A DNA stretch of 64,000 nucleotides. Source: Mediterraneibacter hominis. GTDB taxonomy: Bacteria > Bacillota > Clostridia > Lachnospirales > Lachnospiraceae. The stretch is taken from NCBI RefSeq assembly GCF_014287475.1, contig NZ_JACOPF010000001.1:496001-560000 (forward strand), given 5' to 3'. The translations under genes were made by a program, and so were the position numbers. This document shows, piece by piece, positions 32,286-42,040 of the stretch (position 1 is the first letter of the stretch; each line of letters opens with the position of its first letter). Below the pieces are notes generated by a model that was not told the origin of the DNA, made no database searches, and saw nothing but the letters and a program-made list of their open reading frames with translations.

Positions 32286-34268
32286 ATGCCGCATATACAG
32301 ATATTAAATCAGATTACAATTGATAAAATTGCCGCTGGCGAAGTCATAGAAAGGCCTGCTTCCATTGTAAAGGAGCTGGTGGAAAACGCGATCGATGCCG
32401 GAGCGTCTCTGGTTACAATAGAAATCAAAGACGGCGGGATTTCCTTTATACGTATCACAGATAATGGAAGCGGAATTGAGCGCGCAGATGTCAGAAATGC
32501 GTTTTTGCGTCACTCTACAAGCAAAATTCAAAATGTGGAGGATCTTGCATACATTTCTTCCTTAGGATTCCGCGGCGAGGCGCTTTCCAGTATTGCCGCG
32601 GTAACCCAGACAGAACTGATTACAAAGACAAAAGAAGAAATGAATGGAACACGCTATGTAATTGAGGGAGGGCAGGAAAAGCTGCTGGAGGATACCGGCG
32701 CGCCGAACGGAACGACATTTCTTATCCGCCAGCTGTTCTATAATGTGCCGGCGAGAAGAAAATTTTTAAAGACTCCTATGACAGAAGCAGGGCATATTCA
32801 AGATCTTCTCATGCATCTGGCGCTTTCCCATCCAGAGGTTTGTTTTCAGTTTATCAACAACGGACAGGAAAAATTGAGAACGTCCGGAAACGGAAAATTA
32901 AAAGATGTGATTTACCAGATTTACGGCAGAGACGTTGCCGCGAATCTTCTGGACATAGATTTTGAAAAAGGAGGTATCCACATCACAGGCTATCTTGGAA
33001 AACCTGTAATTACAAGAGGAAACCGGAATTTTGAAAACTTTTTTGTAAACGGCAGGTATGTAAAGAGCTCCATGATATCTAAGTCGGTGGAGGATGCGTA
33101 CAAAGATTTTGTCATGCAGCATAAATTTCCATTTGTAGTGCTTCATTTTCATGTAAACGGAGAGGAAGTAGATGTAAATGTGCACCCCACAAAGATGGAG
33201 CTGCGCTTTCAGAAGCAGCAAGAGGTCTACAGCGCTGTATTTGAAGGGGTTCACAGAAAGCTTCTGGAACCAGAGTTGATTCAAAAGGTTGCGCTTTCGA
33301 AGACGCCGGTATCAGAAAGTCCGTTTTTGTTGCGGCCACAGACAGTTCAAGAGAAGAAAGAGCCCATTTCTGAAGAGACAAAGACTCCTCCTGTCCTGGA
33401 CGAAGACTATTTTATCCGTAAGATGAAGGAACGGGTGACCGCGTATCATCAGCGTTCCTCCAGTGCAGAAATATCTGGAAGAGAAGCGCTTCTCAATCCA
33501 GATGTACAAAAAGAACGGATTATGGAGTCTGTCAGACAGGCGAAAGAGAAAGAGCTGCAGACGGTGCGGGAATGCGGTGATTATCATACAGACGCGGAAG
33601 CTTCTTCCGGAGAACAAAAACCGCTGTCTGCGATAAAACCGCAGCAGTTGGATCTATTTGAAGAAAATCTTTTAAAACGGGAGATAAAAGCAGAATATAC
33701 ATTGATCGGACAGGTGTTTGACACTTACTGGCTGGTAGAATTTCAGGATAATTTGTATATCATTGACCAGCATGCCGCGCATGAAAGAGTTCTCTATGAA
33801 AGGACTTTAAAAAATATGAAGGACAGAGAATTTACGTCCCAGTATTTGAGTCCACCGATTATTTTAAGCCTTTCTATGCAAGAGGAAGCATTGCTGAAAG
33901 AAAATATAGAGCGCTTTCAAAGGATTGGATTTGAGATAGAGCCTTTTGGCGGTGAGGAATATGCTGTACGTGCTGTGCCGGACAATTTGTTTGGCATTGC
34001 AAAAAAAGAACTGCTGCTGGAAATGTTAGATGACCTGGCGGACGGGCTTAAGACAGAGATGACGCCAGATTTGATCGATGAAAAGGTAGCATCTATGTCG
34101 TGCAAGGCGGCAGTGAAGGGAAACAACCGGCTTTCTGCACAAGAAATGGATACGTTGATAGGAGAACTTCTGACATTGGACAATCCGTATCATTGCCCGC
34201 ATGGGAGGCCGACAATTATCGCAATGTCCCGGCGGGAACTAGAAAAGAAATTTAAAAGAATCGTATAG
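32286..34268 (+). CDS. mutL: DNA mismatch repair protein MutL
   Basis: GHKL ATPase with a C-terminal endonuclease domain, coordinating repair after MutS. The N-terminal motifs KELVENAIDAGAS, ITDNGSGI, and GFRGEALSSI are intact. The C-terminal region contains DQHAAHERVLYERT, corresponding to the DQHA(x)2E(x)4E metal site, and SCKAAVKGNNRLSAQEM and CPHGRPT, so it is likely an active endonuclease as in methyl-independent systems. ATG 32286 follows AGGAGG and yields the standard start; ATG 32256 overlaps the mutS stop. Length 660. Confidence 0.97.
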   Translation: MPHIQILNQITIDKIAAGEVIERPASIVKELVENAIDAGASLVTIEIKDGGISFIRITDNGSGIERADVRNAFLRHSTSKIQNVEDLAYISSLGFRGEALSSIAAVTQTELITKTKEEMNGTRYVIEGGQEKLLEDTGAPNGTTFLIRQLFYNVPARRKFLKTPMTEAGHIQDLLMHLALSHPEVCFQFINNGQEKLRTSGNGKLKDVIYQIYGRDVAANLLDIDFEKGGIHITGYLGKPVITRGNRNFENFFVNGRYVKSSMISKSVEDAYKDFVMQHKFPFVVLHFHVNGEEVDVNVHPTKMELRFQKQQEVYSAVFEGVHRKLLEPELIQKVALSKTPVSESPFLLRPQTVQEKKEPISEETKTPPVLDEDYFIRKMKERVTAYHQRSSSAEISGREALLNPDVQKERIMESVRQAKEKELQTVRECGDYHTDAEASSGEQKPLSAIKPQQLDLFEENLLKREIKAEYTLIGQVFDTYWLVEFQDNLYIIDQHAAHERVLYERTLKNMKDREFTSQYLSPPIILSLSMQEEALLKENIERFQRIGFEIEPFGGEEYAVRAVPDNLFGIAKKELLLEMLDDLADGLKTEMTPDLIDEKVASMSCKAAVKGNNRLSAQEMDTLIGELLTLDNPYHCPHGRPTIIAMSRRELEKKFKRIV

Positions 34269-34279
34269 GACGCAGAAAT

Positions 34280-35245
34280 ATGTGTACAAAGAAACCATTG
34301 ATTATACTGACTGGCCCGACAGCGGTGGGAAAGACACAAATCTCTATAAGGCTTGCAAAATGCATAGGCGGTGAGATTATATCCGCAGACTCTATGCAGG
34401 TATACCGCCATATGGATATTGGTTCGGCAAAAATTAAGCCGGAGGAGATGGAAGGGATTCCACATCATCTCATTGATGTGCTGGAACCAGATGAAGAGTT
34501 TAATGTAGTGGCTTTTCAAAATATGGCAAAGCATGCAATGGATGTGATTTATGAGAAAGGGAAAATTCCGATTATTGTAGGCGGAACCGGATTTTATATC
34601 CAAGCGCTGCTCTATGATATTGATTTTTCCAAAGAGCAGGGTGACAGGACATACAGAAAAGCGCTTGAAAGGCAGGCCCAAGAGAAAGGAAGCGCCTGGC
34701 TGCACAGTATGTTGTATAAGCTCGACGAAAAAGCGGCAGAGGAAATTCATCCAAACAATACAAAGCGTATTATCCGCGCATTGGAATACTATCATCTGAC
34801 CGGCCAAAAAATATCGGAGCATAATGCACGTGAACGCGCAAAATGTTCTCCTTATCTTTCGGCCTATTTTGTGTTAAACGATGAACGCCGGCAGCTTTAT
34901 GAACGCATTGACAGACGGGTAGATAAGATGATGGAAGAAGGGCTTTTAGATGAGGTCAGAAAATTAAAAGCGATGGGAATGTATGAAAAGATGGTTTCTA
35001 TGCAGGGATTAGGGTATAAGGAACTGCTTGCCTTTCTGGACGGCAGGCTTTCCCTTGAGGAAGCAGTGTACATTATCAAACGGGACACACGTCATTTTGC
35101 GAAGCGGCAGATTACATGGTTTAAAAGGGAACGGGACGTTATCTGGCTTAACAGACAGGATTTTGCAGGGGATGAAGCGGCGATTCTGGAAAAAATGCTT
35201 TTCATTTTAAAAGAGAAAAAAATACAATTGGGCAAAAAGGAATGA
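34280..35245 (+). CDS. miaA: tRNA dimethylallyltransferase MiaA
   Basis: Adds the dimethylallyl group to A37 of tRNAs, producing the substrate of MiaB. Walker A LTGPTAVGKTQISIRLA is at about residues 10-26; GGTGFYIQALLY and the tRNA-contacting QGLGYKELLAFLDG and RDTRHFAKRQITWFKRE are present. Length 321. The ATG follows a weak site in GGACGCAGAAAT. It follows mutL by 11 bases, as in many Firmicutes. In Bacillus, hfq comes between miaA and ynbB; here only 7 bases separate them and there is no hfq. Confidence 0.97.
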   Translation: MCTKKPLIILTGPTAVGKTQISIRLAKCIGGEIISADSMQVYRHMDIGSAKIKPEEMEGIPHHLIDVLEPDEEFNVVAFQNMAKHAMDVIYEKGKIPIIVGGTGFYIQALLYDIDFSKEQGDRTYRKALERQAQEKGSAWLHSMLYKLDEKAAEEIHPNNTKRIIRALEYYHLTGQKISEHNARERAKCSPYLSAYFVLNDERRQLYERIDRRVDKMMEEGLLDEVRKLKAMGMYEKMVSMQGLGYKELLAFLDGRLSLEEAVYIIKRDTRHFAKRQITWFKRERDVIWLNRQDFAGDEAAILEKMLFILKEKKIQLGKKE

Positions 35246-35252
35246 AAGAAAA

Positions 35253-36560
35253 ATGACAGAGATGGAAACAATATACAAAAAGCTTGGTATCTCCAGAGAG
35301 GTATGGGAATTTGGAGAAATAATAGAAAAAAGTTTAGAACCCCGCTTCCGCGAATTCGACCGGACTGCGGAATACAATCAATTGAAAGTACTGTATGCGA
35401 TGCAGGAAAACAAAGTAAGTGAAGCCTGCTTTAACCATACAAGCGGTTATGGCTACAATGACATAGGCAGAGATACATTGGAGGCTGTCTATGCCAGTAC
35501 CTTCCATACAGAAGCAGCTCTGGTGCGTCCGCAGATTACTTGCGGTACCCATGCCCTTGCAATTGCGCTGGCGGCAAGCTTGCGTCCCGGTGATGAATTG
35601 CTGTCCCCAGCGGGGAAGCCTTATGACACATTAGAAGAGGTGATCGGGATTCGTCCGTCCAAAGGTTCGCTCGCAGAATATGGCATCACATACCGGCAGG
35701 TAGAGCTTTTAGAAAACGGATATTTTGATTATCCTGCAATTGAAAAAGCATTGAATACACATACGAAGCTCGTAACCATCCAGCGTTCAAAAGGCTACCA
35801 GACACGCCCCAGCTATTCCGTGGAGCAGATTGGGGAATTGATCTCCTTTATCAAAGAACGGCGTCCAGATGTCATCTGTATGGTAGACAACTGTTACGGA
35901 GAATTTGTAGAACGTACAGAGCCAAGTGATGTGGGCGCAGACATGATCGTAGGCTCTCTGATAAAAAATCCAGGCGGGGGACTTGCGCCAATCGGCGGCT
36001 ATATCGCAGGAAAAGAAAGCTTGATCGAAAACTGTGCTTACCGTCTGACCTCACCAGGTCTGGGAAAAGAAGTGGGCGCGACTCTCGGAGTGATGAACGC
36101 CTTTTTCCAAGGCTTTTTTCTGGCTCCTACAGTGACCTGCAGCGCTCTCAAAGGGGCAGTATTTGCAGCGAATATTTATGAAAAATTAGGATTTCCTGTC
36201 GTACCAGACAGTCGGGAGTCCCGACATGACATTATCCAGGCAGTAGAGCTTGGTACGCCGGAAAGAGTCATTGCCTTCTGCAAAGGGATTCAGGCGGCAG
36301 CTCCGGTGGATAGTTATGTAAGTCCGGAGCCCTGGGCAATGCCAGGATACGATAGTGATGTGATTATGGCGTCGGGGGCATTTGTACAAGGGTCTTCTAT
36401 CGAGCTGAGTGCAGACGGCCCTATTAAACCTCCTTATGCAGTATATTTCCAGGGAGGACTTACCTGGTACCATGCAAAACTGGGGATACTAAAGTCTGTG
36501 CAGGCATTGATAGATGCGGGAGGTCTCTGCTTGAATAAAAAAGAAGGAGAAATCATATGA
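35253..36560 (+). CDS. YnbB-like PLP-dependent enzyme (methionine gamma-lyase/aluminium-resistance family)
   Basis: A 435-residue fold-type I PLP enzyme. FNHTSGYGYNDIGRDTLEAVYA opens the PLP region; GSLIKNPGGGLAPIGGYIAG contains the Lys expected to carry PLP (near residue 238). VDNCYGEFVE gives the Asp contacting the pyridine ring. The family is annotated as methionine gamma-lyase or aluminium-resistance protein, with the reaction unproven. The stop overlaps the next gene as ATGA. Adjacent to miaA as in other Firmicutes. Confidence 0.9.
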   Translation: MTEMETIYKKLGISREVWEFGEIIEKSLEPRFREFDRTAEYNQLKVLYAMQENKVSEACFNHTSGYGYNDIGRDTLEAVYASTFHTEAALVRPQITCGTHALAIALAASLRPGDELLSPAGKPYDTLEEVIGIRPSKGSLAEYGITYRQVELLENGYFDYPAIEKALNTHTKLVTIQRSKGYQTRPSYSVEQIGELISFIKERRPDVICMVDNCYGEFVERTEPSDVGADMIVGSLIKNPGGGLAPIGGYIAGKESLIENCAYRLTSPGLGKEVGATLGVMNAFFQGFFLAPTVTCSALKGAVFAANIYEKLGFPVVPDSRESRHDIIQAVELGTPERVIAFCKGIQAAAPVDSYVSPEPWAMPGYDSDVIMASGAFVQGSSIELSADGPIKPPYAVYFQGGLTWYHAKLGILKSVQALIDAGGLCLNKKEGEII

Positions 36561-37777
36561 AAATCGCAGTGATCGGAGGCGGAGCATCTGGAATGATGGC
36601 GGCGGTAGCAGCAGCCGCACAAGGAGCGCAAATTTTACTGATCGAGCAGAAGGAACGAATTGGAAAGAAGCTTTTGTCTACAGGAAATGGCAGATGTAAT
36701 TTTACAAATTTAGATCAAGAGCCAATCTATTATCATTCGGAAAATATAGCGTTTCCCTGGCATATCATAGAAAAGTTCAATGCGCAGGATGCGAGCTCCT
36801 TCTTTCTTAAGTTGGGCGTGTATTCCAGAAATCGGAATGGGTATCTCTATCCGAATTCCAATCAGGCCAGCGCAGTTTTAGAAGCATTTCGGATGGAATT
36901 AGAAAGACTGCATGTAGACATTTTGACAGAGACAAAATGTCTGGATATTCTGCCCGGGAAAAAGCAGTTCCAAATTCAGACAACAAAAGGGAAGCTTTTT
37001 GCAGACAGAGTGATTCTGGCAGCCGGTTCCAAAGCTGCGCCCTTCACTGGTTCCGACGGTTCTGGCTATACACTGGCGAAAAAGCTTGGACACCGTATTG
37101 TACCGGTTCTTCCGGCCCTGGTGCAGCTGCACTGTAAAGAGCCCTTTTTTAAAAGCCTCTCTGGTGTCAGGGCACAGGGAAAAGTAAGTCTCTATGAAAA
37201 TGGAACTTGTGTGGCACAGGAAACTGGGGAGATCCAGTTTACCAATTATGGTATCTCCGGTATTCCGGTATTTCAGATCAGTCGCTATGCCTCTGATGCA
37301 CTGTATCGGGGACAGGAGGTAAAAGCAGTATTAAATTTTATGCCGGATTTTTCACAGGAGATGTTTACAACCTTTTTAAAAGCGCGTATTTCCATGCGTC
37401 CTGCAAAGACGACAGAGCAATTCTTTATTGGATTGTTTCATAAAAAGCTGGCAGAGCTTTGGGTGAAGCTAAGTGGTATCTCCCGTACAAAACAGGTAGG
37501 TCAGTGGACAACAGAGGATATAGAGCTATTTGTAAACCTGATTTTAAATTTTACTGTGACTGTTACAAAGACGAATGGATTTGAACAGGCGCAAGTGTGC
37601 GCAGGCGGCGTGGATACAAGGGAGGTAAACCCTGATACGCTGGAATCCCTGTATGTGCCAGGCCTGTACTTTACAGGGGAGCTTCTGGATGTAGACGGTG
37701 CCACAGGAGGATATAATCTTCAATTCTGCTGGTCAAGCGGGCATATTGCAGGAAGGGAGGCTTCGAAAGGTGCTTAG
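36557..37777 (+). CDS. HI0933/BaiN-like FAD-dependent oxidoreductase
   Basis: A 406-residue flavoprotein. The N-terminal FAD motif IAVIGGGASGMMAAVAAAAQGA, the KKLLSTGNGRCNFTN motif at about residue 33, and the C-terminal CAGGVDTREVNPDTLES...GLYFTGELLDVDGATGGYNLQFCWSSG identify the HI0933 family. Members include BaiN of bile-acid metabolism; most lack a proven substrate and a bile-acid role is not claimed here. It begins as ATGA with the previous stop. It overlaps the next FAD gene by 8 bases. Confidence 0.9.
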   Translation: MKIAVIGGGASGMMAAVAAAAQGAQILLIEQKERIGKKLLSTGNGRCNFTNLDQEPIYYHSENIAFPWHIIEKFNAQDASSFFLKLGVYSRNRNGYLYPNSNQASAVLEAFRMELERLHVDILTETKCLDILPGKKQFQIQTTKGKLFADRVILAAGSKAAPFTGSDGSGYTLAKKLGHRIVPVLPALVQLHCKEPFFKSLSGVRAQGKVSLYENGTCVAQETGEIQFTNYGISGIPVFQISRYASDALYRGQEVKAVLNFMPDFSQEMFTTFLKARISMRPAKTTEQFFIGLFHKKLAELWVKLSGISRTKQVGQWTTEDIELFVNLILNFTVTVTKTNGFEQAQVCAGGVDTREVNPDTLESLYVPGLYFTGELLDVDGATGGYNLQFCWSSGHIAGREASKGA

Positions 37778-39347
37778 AATCAATCAGCTAAAAGTAAAGG
37801 AAAACCACTGTCTTAAAGATATTCAGGACAAACTGCTCCGGGTACTCTCCATTGCTCCCGATGAGCTTATCGATTTTACAATTCGAAAAAAATCTCTGGA
37901 CGCGCGAAAGAAACCAGAGCTTTTCTTTGTATACACAGTGGATTTCTCTGTCAAAAGAGAAGAACTGCTCCTGCGGAGAATGAAAGGAAGGGTACAAAGA
38001 GTTGCCGATGTAAAATATGCCCTTCCTACAAAAGGAAGCATCCCGTTTTCTTCCCGCCCCGTCGTGACCGGCAGCGGCCCTGCGGGGTTATTTTGCGCTT
38101 ATCTGCTGGCACAGGCAGGGGCTGCGCCTCTTGTAATCGAAAGAGGAGGCAGTATAGAAGAACGAAAAGCAGAGGTGGAACGTTTCTGGAAAAACGGCAT
38201 TTTAAATCCAAATTGTAATGTGCAGTTTGGAGAAGGGGGCGCGGGTACCTTTTCAGATGGAAAATTAAATACACTTGTAAAAGATGCTTCCGGCAGAAAC
38301 CGCTATGTCCTGGAAACCTTTGTAAAGTTTGGTGCGCCGGCAGAGATTCTATACGAGCAAAAACCGCACATCGGCACAGATATACTTGCAGAGGTCATAC
38401 AAAATATGCGAAAGGAAATCATCGCATTAGGAGGCGAAGTGCTGTTTCACCATCAACTGACAGAGATTGACGAAAAGCAAAAGCGGATTCAGATAAATCA
38501 TAAGGAGTGGATAGATACGGATGTACTTGTTTTGGCGTTGGGACACAGTGCCAGAGATACATTTTCCATGCTTTATGAGCATCAGCTTTCTATGGAGGCG
38601 AAAGCGTTTGCAGTAGGGGTACGTATCGAGCATCCTCAAAGATGGATTGACAAATCACAGTATGGCAGGGAGGACAGAAAAAGACTTCCTGCGGCTTCCT
38701 ATAAACTGGCGGAAAAATTGGAGAATGGACGCGGTGTCTATACCTTTTGTATGTGTCCGGGTGGTTATGTAGTCAACGCCTCCTCTGAGGAGGGATACCT
38801 GGCCGTCAATGGAATGAGTTACCATGGACGTTCAGGGGAGAATGCAAACAGCGCTGTCATTGTAACTGTGACACCGGAGGATTTTAAAAGTTCCCATCCT
38901 TTGGCAGGCATTGAGTTTCAGCGTACATTAGAAAAGAATGCTTGGAATGCAGGCAGGGGAAAAGTACCGGTTCAAAGACTGGAGGATTTTAAATTTGACC
39001 GCGTAAGTACCACCTTTGGAGTATGCCGCCCCAATATCAAGGGTGCGTATAGTCTTGCGAATGTCCGGCAGATTTTTCCACCTGTACTTGCCCTGTCTCT
39101 CGAACAGGGAATACAAAAAATGGACAAAAGAATCCATAGATTCGCCGATGCGGATGCTCTTATATCCGGTGTAGAGAGTCGTACCTCTTCTCCGATACGT
39201 ATTGTAAGAAATGAAAATTTTACAGGCAGTATTCCATGGATTTATCCATGCGGAGAGGGGGCTGGATATGCCGGAGGCATTACATCCGCGGCAATGGATG
39301 GAATCAAGACGGCAGAAGCGATCTTAGCATTCTTCACAAAAAATTAA
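37770..39347 (+). CDS. Uncharacterised FAD-dependent dehydrogenase
   Basis: A 525-residue flavoprotein. Residues 1-90 form an N-terminal ferredoxin-like domain (LRINQLKVKENHCLKDIQDKLL). A FAD site follows: VVTGSGPAGLFCAYLLAQAGA near 96, NVQFGEGGAGTFSDGKLNTL near 150, and GEGAGYAGGITSAAMDG at the end. The family is annotated as FAD-dependent protein or dehydrogenase with no known substrate. GTG 37770 after GGAAGGGAGG fits better than the longer frame from 37698. It completes the miaA-associated operon. Confidence 0.87.
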   Translation: MLRINQLKVKENHCLKDIQDKLLRVLSIAPDELIDFTIRKKSLDARKKPELFFVYTVDFSVKREELLLRRMKGRVQRVADVKYALPTKGSIPFSSRPVVTGSGPAGLFCAYLLAQAGAAPLVIERGGSIEERKAEVERFWKNGILNPNCNVQFGEGGAGTFSDGKLNTLVKDASGRNRYVLETFVKFGAPAEILYEQKPHIGTDILAEVIQNMRKEIIALGGEVLFHHQLTEIDEKQKRIQINHKEWIDTDVLVLALGHSARDTFSMLYEHQLSMEAKAFAVGVRIEHPQRWIDKSQYGREDRKRLPAASYKLAEKLENGRGVYTFCMCPGGYVVNASSEEGYLAVNGMSYHGRSGENANSAVIVTVTPEDFKSSHPLAGIEFQRTLEKNAWNAGRGKVPVQRLEDFKFDRVSTTFGVCRPNIKGAYSLANVRQIFPPVLALSLEQGIQKMDKRIHRFADADALISGVESRTSSPIRIVRNENFTGSIPWIYPCGEGAGYAGGITSAAMDGIKTAEAILAFFTKN

Positions 39348-39423
39348 GAATGGAAACCTATACATGATTTTTAAATTGTGCTAAAATAAATCATTGTATT
39401 GTGTCATCACAGCAGAAAGAGGA

Positions 39424-40119
39424 ATGAAAAGCACAAATACAATCAAAGAAATGTACTTAGAAGAACGTCCATATGAAAAATGTGAACAGTTTGGGGCAGG
39501 TAATCTGACAGATGTAGAATTACTTGCTGTTTTGTTACGTACAGGTACAAGGGGAGAAAATTCGATTCAGCTGGCGGAGAAGATTCTGCATCCTGTTTTT
39601 GCTCAGGATGGTATCTTAAATATTCATCAATGGTCTATGGAGCAGCTCATGCGGCTTAAAGGGATCGGCAAGGTAAAGGCAATTCAGATTCTATGCCTGT
39701 CGGAGCTTGCCAAACGTCTCGCAAAAGCGTCTGCATATACCGGTTTAAATTTTTCTACTCCTGCGTCAATTGCGCAATACTATATGGAAGATATGCGCCA
39801 TTTAAAACAGGAGATAATAAAGCTTCTGTTGTTGAATACGAAAACCAGACTTATCGGGGAAAGCAATATTTCTAAGGGCACTATCAACGCATCCATTGTC
39901 TCTCCGCGCGAGCTTTTTGTAGAAGCCCTGCAGAAAAATGCCGTATCGATCATTTTGCTGCACAATCATCCCAGTGGAGATCCTACGCCGAGTAAGGAGG
40001 ATATCCTGATAACAAGAAGAGTTCGGGATGCAGGGGAGTTAATAGGAATTGAACTGTTAGATCACATTGTTATCGGAAATAATTGTTTTACCAGCTTAAG
40101 AGAGAAAGGATTTATATAG
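39424..40119 (+). CDS. radC: RadC/JAB-domain protein
   Basis: A 231-residue protein with a helix-hairpin-helix region (MRLKGIGKVKAIQILCLSELAKR) and a JAMM metal site (LLHNHPSGDPTPSKED, near 185-200). EERPYEKCEQFGAGNLTDVELLAVLLRTG is the UPF0758 opening. Its traditional role in DNA repair is doubtful; the enzymatic function is unresolved. ATG 39424 follows AGAAAGAGGA. It sits right ahead of mreB, as in many Firmicutes. Confidence 0.93.
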   Translation: MKSTNTIKEMYLEERPYEKCEQFGAGNLTDVELLAVLLRTGTRGENSIQLAEKILHPVFAQDGILNIHQWSMEQLMRLKGIGKVKAIQILCLSELAKRLAKASAYTGLNFSTPASIAQYYMEDMRHLKQEIIKLLLLNTKTRLIGESNISKGTINASIVSPRELFVEALQKNAVSIILLHNHPSGDPTPSKEDILITRRVRDAGELIGIELLDHIVIGNNCFTSLREKGFI

Positions 40120-40140
40120 AAGCTTAAAGAAGGGGTTAAC

Positions 40141-41160
40141 ATGGCAAGAAATGTCTATGGATTGGATTTAGGGACATATGAAATAAAAATATACGATAAA
40201 AAGACGGATGAAATCCGCAGAGAAAAAGATGTCATTGCCATGAAAGACAAGCGGTATATTTTCTCTGCCGGAGATGAAGCGTACGAAATGTACGAAAAGG
40301 CACCGGATAATATTCAAGTGGTATTTCCTATGAAAAATGGGGTAATCGCGCATTTCGACGACATGCAGTATCTTCTCGAGAGCCTTCTGAAAAAGGAGCA
40401 CCAGTTTGCACGTTCCGAATATCTTGTCGCTGTTCCAACGGATGTAACAGAGGTAGAAAAAAGAGCCTTTTACGATCTTGTTTTCCATTCGGCGGCAAAG
40501 GCGAAATCCGTAAAAATCGTAGAACGCGGAATTGCAGATGCCGTCGGCTTTGGCGCGGATATCTGGAAAGAAAAGGGAATGATGATCGCAAATTTTGGAG
40601 GAGGAACAACAGAAATTTCTGTACTTTCAAACGGTGGTATGGTCTTAAACCGTCTCATAAAAATAGGGGGAGAGCATTTTGATCTGGCTGTTTTAAATCA
40701 GGTTCGTCATCACCGAGATTTCCTGATTGGAAGACTGACGGCAGAACGTCTGCGCAGAGAATTTGGTGTGTTTGACCAGGCGACAGACGCCTCCCTTACT
40801 GTTTCTGGAAGAGATCTCGTGCATGGAGTGCCGCAGGAAAAAAGTATTTCGATAGGACTTGTAAGAGCTGCTATGAAAGAGCCGCTGGAAGAATGTGTAG
40901 AAGCGATCCGGTCTATGTTTGACAGGACACCTCCCGATGTGCGCAGAGGAATTGAAGATAACGGTATCTATCTGACAGGAGGACTTGCAAACTTAAGAGG
41001 ACTTTCTACATACTTAAAAGAAAGTACCGGCCTGGCTGTCACTGTCGCGAGCAATCCAGAGCTCTGTGCAGTAAGAGGACTTAAGAAAATCATATTGAAC
41101 AAAGAATTTAAGAAACTTATGTATTCCATGTTGGATGAAGATTATAGGTGGTTAAGATAA
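40141..41160 (+). CDS. mreB: Rod-shape-determining protein MreB
   Basis: An actin-like filament protein that positions wall elongation at the membrane. The 339-residue sequence shows phosphate loop 1 GLDLGTYEIKIY, loop 2 ANFGGGTTEISVLS and the adenosine motif YLTGGLANLRGLS. Relative to typical MreB, loop 1 has YEIK where most have ANT-like residues, but the fold is intact. The ATG follows GAAGGGGTTAAC. It heads the mreB-mreC-mreD-PBP2 block. One atypical point: this may be the divergent clostridial MreB. Confidence 0.93.
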   Translation: MARNVYGLDLGTYEIKIYDKKTDEIRREKDVIAMKDKRYIFSAGDEAYEMYEKAPDNIQVVFPMKNGVIAHFDDMQYLLESLLKKEHQFARSEYLVAVPTDVTEVEKRAFYDLVFHSAAKAKSVKIVERGIADAVGFGADIWKEKGMMIANFGGGTTEISVLSNGGMVLNRLIKIGGEHFDLAVLNQVRHHRDFLIGRLTAERLRREFGVFDQATDASLTVSGRDLVHGVPQEKSISIGLVRAAMKEPLEECVEAIRSMFDRTPPDVRRGIEDNGIYLTGGLANLRGLSTYLKESTGLAVTVASNPELCAVRGLKKIILNKEFKKLMYSMLDEDYRWLR

Positions 41161-41162
41161 TT

Positions 41163-42026
41163 ATGAAAAAGAAGAATCAGACGACCGGAACAAATAAATA
41201 CTGGCTGTTGGGCCTTTCTCTTTTCTGTATCATGCTCATGCTCTTTTCTGTTTTTTCTGACAAGACAAAAGGCCCCTTCAAGGTTCTGGCAAATATCACA
41301 GTGATTCCTATGCAGCAGGGCATAAACCAGATCGGTGGATGGCTTACAGATATGAGTGAAAATTTTGAGACATTAGAGCAGGTGCGCAAGGAGAATGAGA
41401 AACTGCAGGCAAGAGTGGATGAGCTTGTCACAGAAAATAATAATCTCCAGGAAGAGAAATATGAACTGGAACGTCTCCAGGAATTATACAAGCTGGATCA
41501 AAGCTATGCGGACTACGAAAAAACTGCCGCCCATGTAATCGGAAAGGATTCTGGAAACTGGTTCAGTACTTTTACCATCGACAAGGGAAGCTCTGACGGA
41601 ATCAAAAAGGATATGAATGTCATGGCTGGAAGCGGACTGGTAGGAATTGTAACCGAGGTTGGCCCTACATGGGCTACGGTACGTTCTATCATCGACGATT
41701 CCAGCAATGTAAGCGGTATGGTACTGTCTACTTCCGACCGCTGTATTGTTAATGGGGATCTTACTTTGATGAATGACGGGAAGATTCGGTTTGAGCAGAT
41801 GGAGAACAATGAAAATGAAGTGGCGGTAGGAGATCAGATAGTAACTTCCTATATCAGCGATAAATATCTGCAGGGAATCTTAATCGGCTACATCAGTGAA
41901 GTGAATGTAGACTCTAATAACCTTACGCGTTCCGGTTATATTACGCCGGTTGTTGATTTCAAAAATCTACAGGAAGTTTTAGTCATTACGACAACCAAAG
42001 AAGAGCTGACAGGGGAAAGTGAATAG
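41163..42026 (+). CDS. mreC: Rod-shape-determining protein MreC
   Basis: A bitopic membrane protein linking MreB to PBP2. Residues 1-12 are basic, a membrane helix covers about 15-33 (WLLGLSLFCIMLMLFSVFS), and a coiled coil follows at about 70-105. The beta-barrel domain contains VIGKDSGNWFSTFTIDKGSSDGI and MNVMAGSGLVGIVTEVG, both diagnostic. ATG 41163 is chosen; GTG 41148 inside mreB is an alternative with AGGTGG overlapping it. Length 287. It is followed by mreD after 14 bases. Confidence 0.93.
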   Translation: MKKKNQTTGTNKYWLLGLSLFCIMLMLFSVFSDKTKGPFKVLANITVIPMQQGINQIGGWLTDMSENFETLEQVRKENEKLQARVDELVTENNNLQEEKYELERLQELYKLDQSYADYEKTAAHVIGKDSGNWFSTFTIDKGSSDGIKKDMNVMAGSGLVGIVTEVGPTWATVRSIIDDSSNVSGMVLSTSDRCIVNGDLTLMNDGKIRFEQMENNENEVAVGDQIVTSYISDKYLQGILIGYISEVNVDSNNLTRSGYITPVVDFKNLQEVLVITTTKEELTGESE

Positions 42027-42040
42027 AAAGGGCTGTTTGC

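Noticed and set aside
36557-37777. Bile-acid metabolism enzyme BaiN
   Set aside because: The HI0933 family is broad and no other bile-acid genes are in the window, so only the family name is used.
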